From NCBI GenBank assembly GCA_016788785.1, contig JAEUSM010000006.1:186001-250000 (forward strand): a stretch of DNA of 64,000 nt, in the 5' to 3' direction. The stretch is from Candidatus Kapaibacterium sp. Lineage in GTDB: Bacteria; Bacteroidota; Ignavibacteria; Kapaibacteriales; JAEUSM01. Every line of letters starts with the position of its first letter. Positions within the stretch are counted from its first letter, which is position 1. A model generated the notes under the pieces. It was not told the origin of the DNA. It saw only the letters and a list, made by a program, of their open reading frames with translations, and did no database searches. The translations under genes were made by a program, and so were the position numbers. Below, in pieces: positions 46,982 to 55,650 of this stretch.

Positions 46982-47656
46982 ATGTGTATTTTTCATAATT
47001 TAAAAAAAATCATGCTTAACTTCATTGTAGGAACAGTTCTTTTTCTATTTGTTGCAACTACTTCTTTATTTTCTCAAAAAGTCGGTTATTTCTCTTCTAA
47101 AGGTGTTTTAGAACGGTTACCAGAATCTGCTCAAATCGAACAACAAATACGTTCAACTTGGGAAGAATGGGAGCGTGAATTGGATCTGAAAAAGAAGGAA
47201 ATTCAAGAACTCGAGATAGAGATACGCAATAACCGTCTAATTTGGAGCGATGCAGAACGAATAGAAAAAGATAAAGAACTTGTTCGAAAGAAAGAAGAAC
47301 GAGATGCATTTGCAAAAATAAAATTTAGCCCTTCTGGTGAAGTCGACAAGTTACCAACAACGCTTTATAAACCGTTGATAGAAAAAGTATACGCTGCAGT
47401 TCAAAAAGTATCAAATTCAAAAGGTTTTGATTTGATATTTGACAAAAGCACACATCAAATGGCGTATGTAAATCCAAAATTTGATATTACAATTTTTATT
47501 TTAGAAGAATTAGGGGTTGATGTTTCAGAAGATTTAGATAAGTTAAAAAAGGCAATTGAAGCAGATCCACGAAACCAAAGAATTGAACCAAAACAAGCTC
47601 CTCAAAAAAAATCTCGCTCTCGTTCGTCTAAATCAAAAGATACCGAAATAGAATAA
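46982..47656 (+). CDS. Skp/OmpH-family periplasmic chaperone, copy 2
   Basis: The protein is 224 residues from ATG 46982. A second ATG at 47012 would remove the only positive charges (KK) before the hydrophobic core, so the longer signal peptide is preferred. The layout is as in copy 1 (KVGYFSSKGVLERLPESAQI; helical hairpin about 50-125; FDLIFDKSTHQMAYVNPKFDIT), but with a 40-residue basic tail (PQKKSRSRSSKSK) not present in copy 1. Two skp copies behind bamA are usual in Bacteroidota; the basic tail is the unusual part and might bind acidic envelope polymers (inference). Confidence 0.9.
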   Translation: MCIFHNLKKIMLNFIVGTVLFLFVATTSLFSQKVGYFSSKGVLERLPESAQIEQQIRSTWEEWERELDLKKKEIQELEIEIRNNRLIWSDAERIEKDKELVRKKEERDAFAKIKFSPSGEVDKLPTTLYKPLIEKVYAAVQKVSNSKGFDLIFDKSTHQMAYVNPKFDITIFILEELGVDVSEDLDKLKKAIEADPRNQRIEPKQAPQKKSRSRSSKSKDTEIE

Positions 47657-47671
47657 TAAATATTTTTATCA

Positions 47672-48709
47672 ATGACACATACAATAGCAGAAATCGCCAC
47701 GATAGTTGGTGGTAAAATTACAGGCAACCCTTCTACCATTATAACTGGAGTTTCTTCGATTAGTGACTCAAAAGAAGGTGATATTACGTTTGTTGCTAAT
47801 CAACGATATGAGAAATTTATAACAACAACAAAAGCTTCGTGTGTCATTGTTCCAAGTAATTTTGACAAAGAAACTATTCAAAACTTGATTTTAGTTGATA
47901 ATCCCTACAATGCAATTGTTCTTTATATTGAATATCTACTTTCTTTACAATCAAAAAAACCTGCAACAATTCATCCTTCTGCTGTCATTGGAAATAATAC
48001 TTCACTTGCTGAAAATGTTTCTATTGGTCCTAATGTAGTTATTGGAGATAATTGTAGAATTGATGAGAATGTAAGTATTTTTGCAAATTGTGTTATAGAA
48101 TCAAATTGTTCTATTGGCAAAAATTCCATAATAAGGGCAAATGTAACTTGTTACGAACGAACTAGCATTGGTGAACACACTATAATCAATAGTGGTGCAG
48201 TCATTGGTTCTGATGGATTCGGATTTATTGAAAATACTGATGGTTCATTCAGAAGAATCCCACATATTGGTAATGTGGTTATAGGTAATTATTGTGATAT
48301 TGGTTCAAACACGACTATTGATAGAGGAACTATTGGTTCAACTGTAATCGAAGATGGTGTTAAAATAGATAATTTAGTACAAATTGCACACAATGTTCGC
48401 ATTTGTGAAAATACTGCCATTGCTTCTCAGGCTGGAATTGCCGGAAGTACTACCATTGGAAAAGGAAACAGAATTGGTGGTCAAGTTGGCGTTATTGGGC
48501 ATCTAACCCTTGCTGAGAATGTTATAATTCATCCTCAAACTGGTGTTTCAAAGAATATAACTAAACCTGGACACTATTTTGGTTCACCAGCTAAAGAGCA
48601 TCTTACAACATTAAAACAAGAAGCTGCGTTGAACCAACTTCCACAGTTATTAAAAGAATTTCGTGAGTTAAAAAACAAATTCGACAAAGTTCAACAAATT
48701 GACGAGTAG
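47672..48709 (+). CDS. lpxD: UDP-3-O-acylglucosamine N-acyltransferase
   Basis: The 345-residue enzyme adds the second acyl chain in lipid A synthesis, from acyl-ACP to UDP-3-O-acyl-glucosamine. The N-terminal uridine-binding domain (EIATIVGGKITGNPS, GDITFVANQRYE) is followed by a left-handed parallel beta helix of hexapeptide repeats (about 100-290), with the catalytic-His region IDNLVQIAHNVRIC and the C-terminal helices (LNQLPQLLKEFRELKNK). Length is normal. It closes the uppS-bamA-ompH-ompH-lpxD operon, 15 bases after the second ompH, and converges on miaE with 4 bases between stops. Confidence 0.96.
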   Translation: MTHTIAEIATIVGGKITGNPSTIITGVSSISDSKEGDITFVANQRYEKFITTTKASCVIVPSNFDKETIQNLILVDNPYNAIVLYIEYLLSLQSKKPATIHPSAVIGNNTSLAENVSIGPNVVIGDNCRIDENVSIFANCVIESNCSIGKNSIIRANVTCYERTSIGEHTIINSGAVIGSDGFGFIENTDGSFRRIPHIGNVVIGNYCDIGSNTTIDRGTIGSTVIEDGVKIDNLVQIAHNVRICENTAIASQAGIAGSTTIGKGNRIGGQVGVIGHLTLAENVIIHPQTGVSKNITKPGHYFGSPAKEHLTTLKQEAALNQLPQLLKEFRELKNKFDKVQQIDE

Positions 48710-48713
48710 CTCT

Positions 48714-49289
48714 TTAACCATGTATAGTTGCGGTATTTTCTAATAAATCAACTATTTCAGCTTCTTTTAGTGCCAATTCTTCCAAGCGTTGTTTTACAGT
48801 TTCTTTTGGAAAATACTCTCGAGCAATGTCAGTGTATATTGTATAATGACCTGCTTCAGAAGCTAAAAGATCTGAGTAAAATTTTTGCAATTCACTTGAT
48901 TGAACATGTTTAGCCAATTGAGAAAATCGTTCACACGATCTTGCTTCTATTAATGCACCTACCAATAAAGAATCCAAAAATCTCATAGGCACTTGTTTTG
49001 AAATCAAGGTATGCAGATTTTGAACAAAGAAGTTTCCGGAGTCTTTGGTAAATTCAATACCTTTTTCAACAATATAATTATGAACTAATTGAAAATGTTC
49101 CAATTCTTCTAGAGCAATTTCAATCATTTTTGAAACCATCGATACTTTTTCTGGGTAACGTGTTGTCATAGATAATGCAAAAGTAGCAGCCTTTCTTTCA
49201 CAATGTGCATGATCAACTAAAATTTGATCTAAGTTTTCTAAGGCATTTTCAACCCACTCAATTTTGGAATCTGATTTTAAGCACAACAT
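48714..49289 (-). CDS. miaE: tRNA-(ms2io6A)-hydroxylase (MiaE)
   Basis: The 191-residue protein is a ferritin-like di-iron enzyme that hydroxylates the isopentenyl group of ms2i6A at position 37 of tRNAs reading UNN codons. The iron-binding pattern is visible: E in DHAHCERKAA, E-x-x-H in LEELEHFQLVH, E in EARSCERF and E-x-x-H in SEAGHYTIY. MiaE is best known from Proteobacteria. The ATG directly follows the TAA of the ion-channel gene (TAAATG), so it is the last gene of that operon. No other tRNA-modification gene is nearby. Confidence 0.9.
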   Translation of the reverse strand: MLCLKSDSKIEWVENALENLDQILVDHAHCERKAATFALSMTTRYPEKVSMVSKMIEIALEELEHFQLVHNYIVEKGIEFTKDSGNFFVQNLHTLISKQVPMRFLDSLLVGALIEARSCERFSQLAKHVQSSELQKFYSDLLASEAGHYTIYTDIAREYFPKETVKQRLEELALKEAEIVDLLENTATIHG

Positions 49290-50390
49290 TTACCGAGCCA
49301 CACCATAATCTTCAAAAAACTTTGTAATTGAACCATCTTCTATTTTTTTCAACAAGGTTGTATTTAATAACGTTGTATGTTCATAATTGTGAGGTACGAC
49401 AAAACTCAGATTTTCAACCTCATCATCAATCGCAATAATCATTAACTTATCATTTGGATGTTTGTATAAATGATATTGAAGTTGAGGTGCTCCAAATACC
49501 ACTGCATCAACTTCTTTGTTTACCAATTGGTCTATACATCGTGCAACTGAGGTTTCTTTGAGTATTTTATCAGTATATTTTGAAGCAATTTCTGCAGAAG
49601 TAGTTTTTTCAACCGTTGCTACTTTCTTGTTGAGCAAATCAGACGCTTTTTCAATTGCTGAATTTTTCAACTGATTCAGTGTAAAAGCAGTTGCAATAGT
49701 TGCTGTCAATGAAGATGCAATAATCATTGAACAGACTATCCAAAATCCCGAAAGAACTCTCCCAAAATGAGACTTTACAACTAAATCTCCATAACCAACT
49801 GTGGAGAAAGTGACTATACTAAACCACATTCCATTCAAAACTCCACGGAAGTAATTTTTTGGAAAGCAATCAGTATTGATTTTTCGTTCTGCAAACCAGA
49901 TGAGATTTCCTACAAAAAACAGTAAGCCTAAGAGAATTCCTATACCAACAGCAAAAGTTTTTGAAAATAATGGTGATATAAAATCAAAAAAACTTGATTC
50001 TCCTACAAAGGTCATAATACCCATTTTACCACGAGTATACGGTTGCATAAAATTTACTTTTTCAGCTCGACCAGCATTCACTGTAATTGGACCAACAAGT
50101 ACATCATAAACTCCCATTTGTACAGAATCAATTGAGCCACCTACAGTTTTCCCTCTGGTTAAAGTGTATTGAATATTCAATTCTTTTGCCATACTTTTCC
50201 ATATTTCTAATGATATTCCTGTTATAGTTTTTTTACCATTTATGACTGTATCAATCACAAAAGGTGGAGAACCTGCTACAACAATATTTAATGTATCAGT
50301 AATAGAAAAGAGAGATAATGGAAAGAGAAAAAGTATTACCGCAACAACAAATTGTCGGAGTTTATTGGAAGAATTTGAAGAGAATTTCAT
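49290..50390 (-). CDS. GluR0-like ligand-gated potassium channel (prokaryotic ionotropic glutamate receptor)
   Basis: A 366-residue protein with a signal peptide (to about LFS, residue 29). A periplasmic-binding-protein type domain is split into S1 (about 32-140) and S2 (about 250-366) around a pore: TM1 (FAVGIGILLGLLFFVGNLIWF), pore loop with K+ filter TVGYGD, and TM2 (VLSGFWIVCSMIIASSLTATIATAF). S1 has ITVNAGRAEKVNFMQPY, whose Arg fits the ligand-carboxylate site of glutamate receptors; S2 has KEVDAVVFGAP. This is exactly the GluR0 topology: an amino-acid-like ligand in the periplasm opens a K+ pore. Its start lies 29 bases inside the upstream gene, and it is directly followed by miaE. Confidence 0.88.
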   Translation of the reverse strand: MKFSSNSSNKLRQFVVAVILFLFPLSLFSITDTLNIVVAGSPPFVIDTVINGKKTITGISLEIWKSMAKELNIQYTLTRGKTVGGSIDSVQMGVYDVLVGPITVNAGRAEKVNFMQPYTRGKMGIMTFVGESSFFDFISPLFSKTFAVGIGILLGLLFFVGNLIWFAERKINTDCFPKNYFRGVLNGMWFSIVTFSTVGYGDLVVKSHFGRVLSGFWIVCSMIIASSLTATIATAFTLNQLKNSAIEKASDLLNKKVATVEKTTSAEIASKYTDKILKETSVARCIDQLVNKEVDAVVFGAPQLQYHLYKHPNDKLMIIAIDDEVENLSFVVPHNYEHTTLLNTTLLKKIEDGSITKFFEDYGVAR

Positions 50391-53091
50391 TAGTTTCCTT
50401 TACTTTAATCGTTTGAAGTACAGATGCAAAATACGATTTATTTCTCTTATTTACTAATTCATTTAAAAGTATTGAACGTTCAGGAATTGAAAGTGAAGCA
50501 TACAACTGTAAAAGAAACGAAGTAACTAAAGGAGTATGTTCGATTTTTTGCAACAACCGTAAAGTAGAGATTTTACTGTAAGAAGTAAGACTTTTTTTAA
50601 ATAATTGTTGTAATGTTACTAATGGAATAGAATCTGTTTGAAGTAATCCTGCTACAAAATTATTTCTAACAACTTGTTCATTGTCTTGAATAAATAATGA
50701 TGAAGTTTCTTGAAGTGAACCTTTGGATAAAATACCCAATGAAAGTGCAACTTTTGAGCGTACATAAGGATGATTTGAAATACTTTGATTTTGTAACCAA
50801 GAAATACAAGTACTATCTCCGATTTCTCCAATTCTTTCAGCAATTAACGAAGCAACTTTCCAATTTTGACTCTCTAATAACATTCTATAAAATGGTAAAG
50901 CTTCTCTGATTTTCTTCTTTGTTACAACATATGAACAAATAGACAATACTCGTAAATTTACAGAAGTAGAAAGAGAATCTAAAATTACGTTTTTCCAAAG
51001 TGTACTTTTATCGTACACTTCTGGTAAAATCATTTCCAATGCTAATCTATCACGTGGAAAAACAGATGAAAATTTCGAAACTAAAAATGGAATAACTTCC
51101 ATTTGTGGTATGCTAGAAAACTTTTTCCTTGCAGGAGTAACAATATATTGAAAACTATTTAAAGGAGTAGACGCTTCCATAAACAATGAATCCAAATTAT
51201 CAGAGTGTGGATAGCTTTTAGTAACAGCACCTTGGTCATTTTTTGGAGAAACAATATCCGAATTAACATTAAAATTAAAATCCAAAAAAGTACCATAAGT
51301 TGATTTATGAGTAACGGAATTGTTGTTCAGAATTGAATTATAAACATCTTTACCAAAAGCATCACAAAAGATGCCCATCATACCATAATTTCTTCGAAAA
51401 TCTGAATAACCAAATGTGTTAGTTTCATTTAAACCAACATAAGAATCATTTCCATGAAGATCATAAAACAGTGAAGATGCATTCGCATTTCCAGATCCTA
51501 ATGATAAACTTTCAGCAAAATAATGATCATCTCCACTAAAATCAACTAAAGCTCCCATAGCAATATCATGTCCGCAACCTTGGGAAACGCCGTGAGAAGT
51601 GTAGACATCATTTCCAGCACTATCTAAAAGTATTCCAAAAGCTAAATGAACACCTGATCCTTGAGCATATTGATACGATGTGTATACATCCTCACCTTTT
51701 GAATCAACTAATGCTCCCAAACCAAACCAATATGCAGTTCCTTGACCATAAATATCAGATGAATATTTATCATTACCTTCTGTATCAGAAAGTATTCCAA
51801 TTCCCCCAGAAGCTATGGGTCTGAAACCTAAAGAAGCTCCTTGGGTAAATGTAACAAAATGATTGTCATACCGCAAAACATCCAAAAAAGGTGAACTAGT
51901 AAGGTAATAATCATTTCCACCTTCTTCACGTAGAACCCCAATTCCTAATGTATAACCAAAACCTTGACCTTGAGATTGAACTGTATATATATCATTTCCA
52001 CCTTTATCCCAAAGAATTCCAAATCCAAATGCCCCACTACCTTGCGAAGTGACTGCTGATGAATATGTATCATTACCTCCTTGGTCATACAGAACACCAA
52101 AACCAAAAACACCCGTACCTAAAGATAGTGAACCTGCTATGTAATGATCATTACCAACTACATCAAATAAGATTCCAGAACCAAAATACCCTGCACCAAA
52201 AGAATAATCTTTTCCTTTATAAATATCATCACCTTGTAAATCAATAATTAATCTATTAGGAACTTTTGAGAGTGTTTCTTTCGATTCGTTAAACATATAA
52301 CTATCGTCACCTAAACAATCAATAATTAGAAATTCTGCTGAGGTATAAGTATCATTTTTAGAACTACCTATTACAATTCTGTAATGCTTATCAACCGTAA
52401 AGACAAATTGCTTTTGTATTTTTATTGGGTTTTTTAATAGAAAATTTTGAAGTTGAAGTAGCTCATGAGAAAGTAAATTCCCTGTTAATACAACTTTAGA
52501 GATTATCTGTCTATTGGCATGAATTGAATCAAACAATTTTAATGATTGATTATAAGAGGATATTTCATTTAATTTAAAGGAATATACCGTAGATTGCTCA
52601 TTTGCTTCATTATTTCTCAATAAATCATCTACGTTTCGATAAAGATATTCAGAAGAATTTTTTGATGAGATTCCTAATGAAACAATGTTTTGTAAATATT
52701 GGATTAATTGAGGATACTCAGGATAACTTCCTAATACCTTTTTAAAATTGGTTATATCTTTAGAATTTAACGTATATTCACTTTTGGATTTTTGAGAAGA
52801 AGGAAGTTCTAAAGTTTTTGTAAGTAATTGGTAAAATTCTTGTGAAAAAGGGGAAAATTGTTGGTTAGATAAAAATGAGTTTGTGAATTGTAAAGTAGAA
52901 AGTGGATTTTCAAAGAAATCGCAAATAGTAGAGAAACGAAATGAGTCCTTATCCACTGCATCACAAGGCATTCTCAAATCATTTTTTGACATTCCTATAA
53001 AGGAAAAACTTGAATCAATAACTGCATCCAATTCTTGTGAAAATGTTAATTGAAATACACAAAAAAAGAATACAACTATTGCAGTTTTCAT
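50362..53091 (-). CDS. Exported G-N-D-x-Y repeat (predicted beta-solenoid) protein with HEAT-like C-terminus
   Basis: A 909-residue protein with a signal peptide (cut near TFSQ, residue 19). The region about 20-240 is mostly helical and unnamed. Residues about 245-585 hold twelve or thirteen copies of G-(N/D/E/K)-D-x-Y, at 261, 287, 313, 339, 365, 392, 439, 466, 493, 520, 547 and 580, nearly always 26 or 27 residues apart; units read like GNDTYSSAVTSQGSGAFGFG. The spacing suggests one solenoid coil per repeat. Residues about 650-909 are HEAT-like helical pairs (VASLIAERIGEIGDSTCISW, VRSKVALSLGILSKGS). No membrane anchor or T9SS tail is seen. I do not know its function; neighbours are a TPR protein and a K+ channel. 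Confidence 0.75.
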   Translation of the reverse strand: MKTAIVVFFFCVFQLTFSQELDAVIDSSFSFIGMSKNDLRMPCDAVDKDSFRFSTICDFFENPLSTLQFTNSFLSNQQFSPFSQEFYQLLTKTLELPSSQKSKSEYTLNSKDITNFKKVLGSYPEYPQLIQYLQNIVSLGISSKNSSEYLYRNVDDLLRNNEANEQSTVYSFKLNEISSYNQSLKLFDSIHANRQIISKVVLTGNLLSHELLQLQNFLLKNPIKIQKQFVFTVDKHYRIVIGSSKNDTYTSAEFLIIDCLGDDSYMFNESKETLSKVPNRLIIDLQGDDIYKGKDYSFGAGYFGSGILFDVVGNDHYIAGSLSLGTGVFGFGVLYDQGGNDTYSSAVTSQGSGAFGFGILWDKGGNDIYTVQSQGQGFGYTLGIGVLREEGGNDYYLTSSPFLDVLRYDNHFVTFTQGASLGFRPIASGGIGILSDTEGNDKYSSDIYGQGTAYWFGLGALVDSKGEDVYTSYQYAQGSGVHLAFGILLDSAGNDVYTSHGVSQGCGHDIAMGALVDFSGDDHYFAESLSLGSGNANASSLFYDLHGNDSYVGLNETNTFGYSDFRRNYGMMGIFCDAFGKDVYNSILNNNSVTHKSTYGTFLDFNFNVNSDIVSPKNDQGAVTKSYPHSDNLDSLFMEASTPLNSFQYIVTPARKKFSSIPQMEVIPFLVSKFSSVFPRDRLALEMILPEVYDKSTLWKNVILDSLSTSVNLRVLSICSYVVTKKKIREALPFYRMLLESQNWKVASLIAERIGEIGDSTCISWLQNQSISNHPYVRSKVALSLGILSKGSLQETSSLFIQDNEQVVRNNFVAGLLQTDSIPLVTLQQLFKKSLTSYSKISTLRLLQKIEHTPLVTSFLLQLYASLSIPERSILLNELVNKRNKSYFASVLQTIKVKETNEILFKFFQ

Positions 53092-53093
53092 AG

Positions 53094-54632
53094 TTATTTC
53101 ATCATCTCTTTAATTGCCATTATATAATCATCTGCACCAAAAGGATCTTCATCTCTTAGAAGTTCACATTGTTTCAATGCTTCTTCAAATTTATTCATAC
53201 CTGCTAAAAATCGAATATAAACTTTTCTACATTCTCCAAATTTTGGGTCAATTTCTAAAGCTTTAATGAGATTTTTACTAGCATTTTCTTGATCATTCTT
53301 GTTAATATAAATGATACCTAAATTATACCATCCATGAGCATCATTTGGATCAATTTCAACAACTTTTTCAAAGATTTTTTTTGCAGATATATAGTCACCT
53401 TTACTTAACATTATTTCAGCTTTTAACCTGTAGTAAAAAGCAGAACTATCATAAGGAACCTTAGCAATAATTCTATTTGCATAGGTTAGGGCTTCTTCTG
53501 TAAATCCACTTTTTAAATATGCAACAGATAATTTAAATAAACAGTTTATATTGTTAGAATCTAATTTTTCTACTTTTTTAAACAAACTTATCGCCTCAGG
53601 GTATTTTTTGTTTGTTCCATAATGCTGTGCTAATTCCATCAAAAGTTCTTTGCTGTTGGGTATTACTTCTAATCCTTTTTTCAGTATCATTACACTACTA
53701 TCGGCAATACCAAGTTGAGCATACATATCATACATATTTATATAGGACTGTGCGTTTTTATCATCTAATTTTAAAACATCATAATATAGTGATTTCGCAT
53801 ACATGATATTTTGCATTGACATTTCAAAGTCAGCTACAGTTCTTACCAACTTTACTTCATTTGGATATTCTTTAAGTAATTTATAAAAAAATAATCTTGC
53901 CTCTTTTTTCATATTCAATTTAGAATAGACAATACCAATTTGAATTTTAGCCTCTAAATCATTTGGCTCAAATTCTAAAATTCGTTCAAAGCGGTTCATG
54001 GCCTCAGTAAAGTTTCGTAGATTCTCTTCCATTTTTCCAAAATGTAAAAGAGCCTCTCTATTTTTTGGATCAAATGATAAGAGTTCCTTATACTGTTGTC
54101 TGGCTTCTTGCGACTTCCCTAAAATTGCTAAAGTAGAGGCTTTAGCTAATTTTGCTTTTGAATCTTTTGGATTTAGTTGAAGTGCTAGGTTGCTTAAGGA
54201 ATCTACTGATTGATATTTTCCATTTTTAAACAATACATAAGCATATGGTGAATATACTTCTGGATAATTTGACTTGTATTCAAGTGCTTTAGCATATTGT
54301 AACTCTTCTTCTGCTCTTTTGGCAAATTTACCAAAATGTTTACCAAAAAGGTAGAATAGTTCAGCATCTTTCGGAGCTAGTTTAATTGCTTTTTGAAATA
54401 ATTCCGTTCCTTCTTTTTCTAAAAAAGCTTCAGTTGCAGAACTTGCTGTCAGTTTAAGTATTTTGACATCTTTTGGAGACTTTTTCAATTGTTTCATTCC
54501 TTCTTCATACGCCTCAGAGAATTTTTTTGAAGCAAACAATTCTTCGAGTGAACTTTGAGCGTAAGAATCAACTGTAAAAAGTAATACTGTTATTATTATT
54601 AGCGGCGAAATTAAAAGTTTTACTCTAAACAT
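53094..54632 (-). CDS. Exported TPR-repeat protein
   Basis: The 512-residue protein has a signal peptide (cut near SYAQ, residue 26), followed by about twelve tetratricopeptide repeats over nearly the whole length, e.g. AKASTLAILGKSQEARQQYK, ALLHFGKMEENLRNFTEAMN and HGWYNLGIIYINKNDQENAS. TPR superhelices hold protein complexes together; a periplasmic location is inferred from the signal. It lies 6 bases behind the PorV-like gene and 2 bases ahead of the repeat/HEAT protein gene, so the three products are made together. Confidence 0.85.
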   Translation of the reverse strand: MFRVKLLISPLIIITVLLFTVDSYAQSSLEELFASKKFSEAYEEGMKQLKKSPKDVKILKLTASSATEAFLEKEGTELFQKAIKLAPKDAELFYLFGKHFGKFAKRAEEELQYAKALEYKSNYPEVYSPYAYVLFKNGKYQSVDSLSNLALQLNPKDSKAKLAKASTLAILGKSQEARQQYKELLSFDPKNREALLHFGKMEENLRNFTEAMNRFERILEFEPNDLEAKIQIGIVYSKLNMKKEARLFFYKLLKEYPNEVKLVRTVADFEMSMQNIMYAKSLYYDVLKLDDKNAQSYINMYDMYAQLGIADSSVMILKKGLEVIPNSKELLMELAQHYGTNKKYPEAISLFKKVEKLDSNNINCLFKLSVAYLKSGFTEEALTYANRIIAKVPYDSSAFYYRLKAEIMLSKGDYISAKKIFEKVVEIDPNDAHGWYNLGIIYINKNDQENASKNLIKALEIDPKFGECRKVYIRFLAGMNKFEEALKQCELLRDEDPFGADDYIMAIKEMMK

Positions 54633-54638
54633 ATCAGA

Positions 54639-55646
54639 TTAAAAAAGTAGATTAACACTAAAGAAATGACCCATTCTTCCACGAGAAATGTGGTCTTTAG
54701 CAATTGAATATTCTAATTCAAGGTTAACTGGAAATTCATTTGAAATTGGAGGTCGAATTGATATACCTCCACCTAAGGTTGTTAATGGAAGTATTCCAAA
54801 AGAACCGTTATCATTACCCAAAATAGTAAATCCACATCGAATAGTAACCAACGACAAAGGTACAATTTCTGCTCCGATTACTACTCTAGGAATTGTGTCG
54901 AATTGGGTCAGTGAAAAATCAACAGTGGTTAACACATATCGTTCTGGAAGCGTAAATTTTGGATGCACTTCTGAGTAGACATCCTCTTCTCCCAATGAAA
55001 ATTTCTTAGCTACACCCGCTCGAATTGTGTAAGGAATTAACTCAATATCATTAAATTCATTCCAAGACATTTTCCCACCAATATTTTGAAGTGCAAACCC
55101 AATTGTATAGTCATCAATTAAGTGAATTTTAGTTCCAAAATCAAGTGCGAAACCATTTCCATTTAATGCAGTTCCGCTGAGATTTCTATTGAGGTATTTT
55201 GTTGTAGCTCCTAAACTAACATCTCCAACCTTATATCCAACTGAAGCACCAATTGCAATCTGATTTTCAGATAACATACCTATAGGATCACCCAAAGGAT
55301 TTCGGGAAGTAAATTCTGTCCCAGCTAGATTATTGATAGTTAGACCAATTGAAAAGTCATTAGAAAGTTTTTTTGTAGCAGCTAAGGTTGAATGTACTCT
55401 TCCAAATTCTAATACAGCAAACGTAGTAGATATGTGATAAAAATCATCAATGACACTTAAACCACCTGGATTATAGAATAAACCATTTGGGTCATCAGCA
55501 ATTGCAGTAAAAGCTCCACCTAATCCAGCTACTCTTGAACTAACTTCACGTTGTAAAAATGAAGTGGAATATCCACCATTAGTTGCTTGTGAGTAAACAT
55601 TGATTACAGAAAAAAAAAAGAGAAGAACTGGTAATGAATACTTCAT
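54639..55646 (-). CDS. PorV/PorQ-family outer-membrane barrel
   Basis: A 335-residue protein with a signal peptide (to about VYSQ, residue 20). The N-terminal signature VSSRVAGLGGAFTAIADDPNGLFYNPGGLS is typical of the PorV/PorQ (UPF0164) barrels, with the FadL-like inward N-terminal hatch. The rest is alternating amphipathic strands ending in an aromatic strand (GHFFSVNLLF). In T9SS, PorV carries cargo from the translocon to the attachment complex; other family members serve single cargo proteins. It lies 4 bases behind a small predicted T9SS cargo gene, which suggests it handles that protein (inference). It could be PorQ-like rather than PorV. Confidence 0.85.
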   Translation of the reverse strand: MKYSLPVLLFFFSVINVYSQATNGGYSTSFLQREVSSRVAGLGGAFTAIADDPNGLFYNPGGLSVIDDFYHISTTFAVLEFGRVHSTLAATKKLSNDFSIGLTINNLAGTEFTSRNPLGDPIGMLSENQIAIGASVGYKVGDVSLGATTKYLNRNLSGTALNGNGFALDFGTKIHLIDDYTIGFALQNIGGKMSWNEFNDIELIPYTIRAGVAKKFSLGEEDVYSEVHPKFTLPERYVLTTVDFSLTQFDTIPRVVIGAEIVPLSLVTIRCGFTILGNDNGSFGILPLTTLGGGISIRPPISNEFPVNLELEYSIAKDHISRGRMGHFFSVNLLF

Positions 55647-55650
55647 TCTA

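Noticed and set aside
48709-48714. Terminator between the convergent lpxD and miaE genes
   Set aside because: Only 4 bases separate the stops, and I see no hairpin with a T-run in the flanking coding ends.
50362-53091. RTX calcium-binding toxin, suggested by G-D/N-D repeats
   Set aside because: The period is 26-27 residues rather than 9, GGxGxDxLx nonamers are missing, and there is no T1SS gene or toxin domain.
54639-55646. FadL-type fatty-acid transporter
   Set aside because: The N-terminal GLGGAFTAIADDPNGLFYNPGGL signature and the T9SS-cargo neighbour fit PorV/PorQ better; substrate-specific FadL features are not visible.
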